Below are positions 63,465 through 64,000 of a stretch of DNA of 64,000 nucleotides, one piece after another. Origin of the DNA: Rhodococcus sp. 1163 (GTDB lineage Bacteria > Actinomycetota > Actinomycetes > Mycobacteriales > Mycobacteriaceae); the NCBI RefSeq assembly GCF_002091985.1, contig NZ_MKKX01000018.1, positions 126,501 through 190,500 of the forward strand. Reading direction: 5' to 3'. Position numbers and translations under genes: made by a program. The stretch's first letter is position 1, and every line of letters begins with the position of its first letter. Below the pieces are notes generated by a model, which saw only the letters and a program-made list of their open reading frames with translations, was not told where the DNA came from and did no database searches.

Positions 63465-64000
63465 TACAGACATCGCCGCAACGGCCGACACTGGCGGGCG
63501 AGGAACCCTCGTCATCAAGGAACGCGCCATCGAACGCGTGGCCGTCGCAGCGGCCCTGACCGTGCCGGCTGTCGTCCGTAGCGTCGGTGGGATATCACGC
63601 TTGACTGGCCGCGACCTGCCGCGCGCAGATGCATCGGTCGGCGAGTACTCGGTCTCGATCAACCTCTATGTGAGTCTGACGTGGCCGTGCCGAATCGCCG
63701 ACGTCTCCGAGGCCGTCTACACCGAGGTTGCCCGTGCCCTCGACAACATCGTTGGCCTGCCCTTGTATCGGCTCAACGTCATGGTCGCAGCCACATCCGC
63801 CGGAGAACCTGTGGAACAACAGGTCTCGGACGACACGGCTGTTGAGGTACCTAGACCGCGCCCACCGACGGCAAGTCCGGCCGCACTCCCCGTCGCTGTT
63901 GTGCTCGCCTTCGGCCTGCTGGCACTGGCCTTCGTCGCAGGTCGAGAATTCTTGATCGTGCACGACACCATCGTCGGGGCTCCCTGGATTCGCAACACCG
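63457..64000 (+). CDS. Asp23-operon membrane protein with Asp23-like N-terminus (partial, DUF6286-type)
   Basis: Open from GTG 63457 to the window edge (181 codons seen). The N-terminal part has an Asp23-like pattern (VIKERAIERVAVAAALTVPAV, then VSLTWPCRIADVSEAVYTEV and LYRLNVMVAATS). A Pro/Ala linker follows, then a membrane helix (LPVAVVLAFGLLALAFVAG) and a segment starting REFLIVHDTIVGAPWI, as in DUF6286 proteins. It probably tethers the Asp23 layer to the membrane. The rest lies outside the window. Confidence 0.78.
   Translation, partial: MVDTDIAATADTGGRGTLVIKERAIERVAVAAALTVPAVVRSVGGISRLTGRDLPRADASVGEYSVSINLYVSLTWPCRIADVSEAVYTEVARALDNIVGLPLYRLNVMVAATSAGEPVEQQVSDDTAVEVPRPRPPTASPAALPVAVVLAFGLLALAFVAGREFLIVHDTIVGAPWIRNT

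Noticed and set aside
1..64000. tRNA, rRNA, CRISPR, insertion sequence or prophage genes
   Set aside because: None recognised by eye: no cloverleaf with a T-loop GTTCGAATC-type core, no regularly spaced repeats, and no transposase, integrase or phage structural motifs in any plausible gene.

Overview
This is a high-GC actinobacterial chromosome segment, most likely from Rhodococcus or a close relative in the Nocardiaceae/Mycobacteriales. The evidence is gene content and order: lpqW-typA, mutT2-phhB-pimE, ychF, ispH with a lipid-droplet-associated gene and xseAB, glpX-fum, desA2-phoH2-glyA-coaA, the Z-farnesyl diphosphate synthase, mca and greA all recall the Mycobacterium tuberculosis Rv1157c-Rv1166 and Rv1080c-Rv1112 neighbourhoods (from memory, not searched). 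Mycothiol, PIM/LAM, wax-ester/triacylglycerol and F420 genes fit the same group. I saw no rRNA, tRNA, CRISPR array, insertion sequence or prophage. Coding density is very high, with many start/stop overlaps.

Layout. 1-6 kb: an LpqW-like lipoprotein (running off the left edge), TypA, a small Cys/Lys-rich protein, MutT2, pterin dehydratase and the PIM mannosyltransferase PimE. 6-11 kb: an accessory block in which two paralogous secreted proteins flank an MFS exporter, a Tat-exported DUF1906 protein and a TerD protein. 11-20 kb: lipid and carbon accessory genes (epimerase, two WS/DGAT-type acyltransferases around a KstR-like operator, a LysB/cutinase-like hydrolase, a VOC protein, amylosucrase, a winged-helix protein, an NADP oxidoreductase). 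20-34 kb: cupin, YchF, an F420-type oxidoreductase, a CD225 protein, CstA-YbdD (pyruvate/peptide uptake), an alkylation-repair pair (Ada-AlkA fusion plus Ogt), an AI-2E family permease, SbcCD and RmuC.

34-50 kb: core genes: a DUF6542 protein, IspH, the lipid-droplet protein, XseAB, DUF4245, GlpX, fumarase, a DesA2-like desaturase whose metal ligands look altered, a class C beta-lactamase-like lipoprotein, an NTF2-like protein, PhoH2, GlyA, a DUF885 peptidase-like protein and CoaA. 50-64 kb: Z-prenyl synthase, TrhA/hemolysin III, the mca operon with its DUF255/thioredoxin partner, DUF4307, GreA, a BAAT-type thioesterase, a DrrAB-type exporter, threonine dehydratase, a flavoprotein reductase, and the start of an Asp23/Gls24 envelope-stress operon cut by the right edge.

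The most unusual signals are non-coding. Several intergenic regions hold long, near-perfect palindromes. Two of these (42239-42281 and 46954-47004) are clearly copies of one element and differ by a compensatory base-pair change. Other candidates are an 18-bp hairpin between typA and lpqW, a 20-bp hairpin abutting coaA, a leader hairpin at the greA promoter, a 24-bp tandem duplication upstream of pimE, and a perfect match to the KstR half-site pattern between two acyltransferase genes. No single new multi-gene defence or metabolic system is evident. The best candidates for something undescribed are the palindromic element family, the small Cys-rich protein and the MFS/DUF1906/TerD block with its paired secreted proteins.
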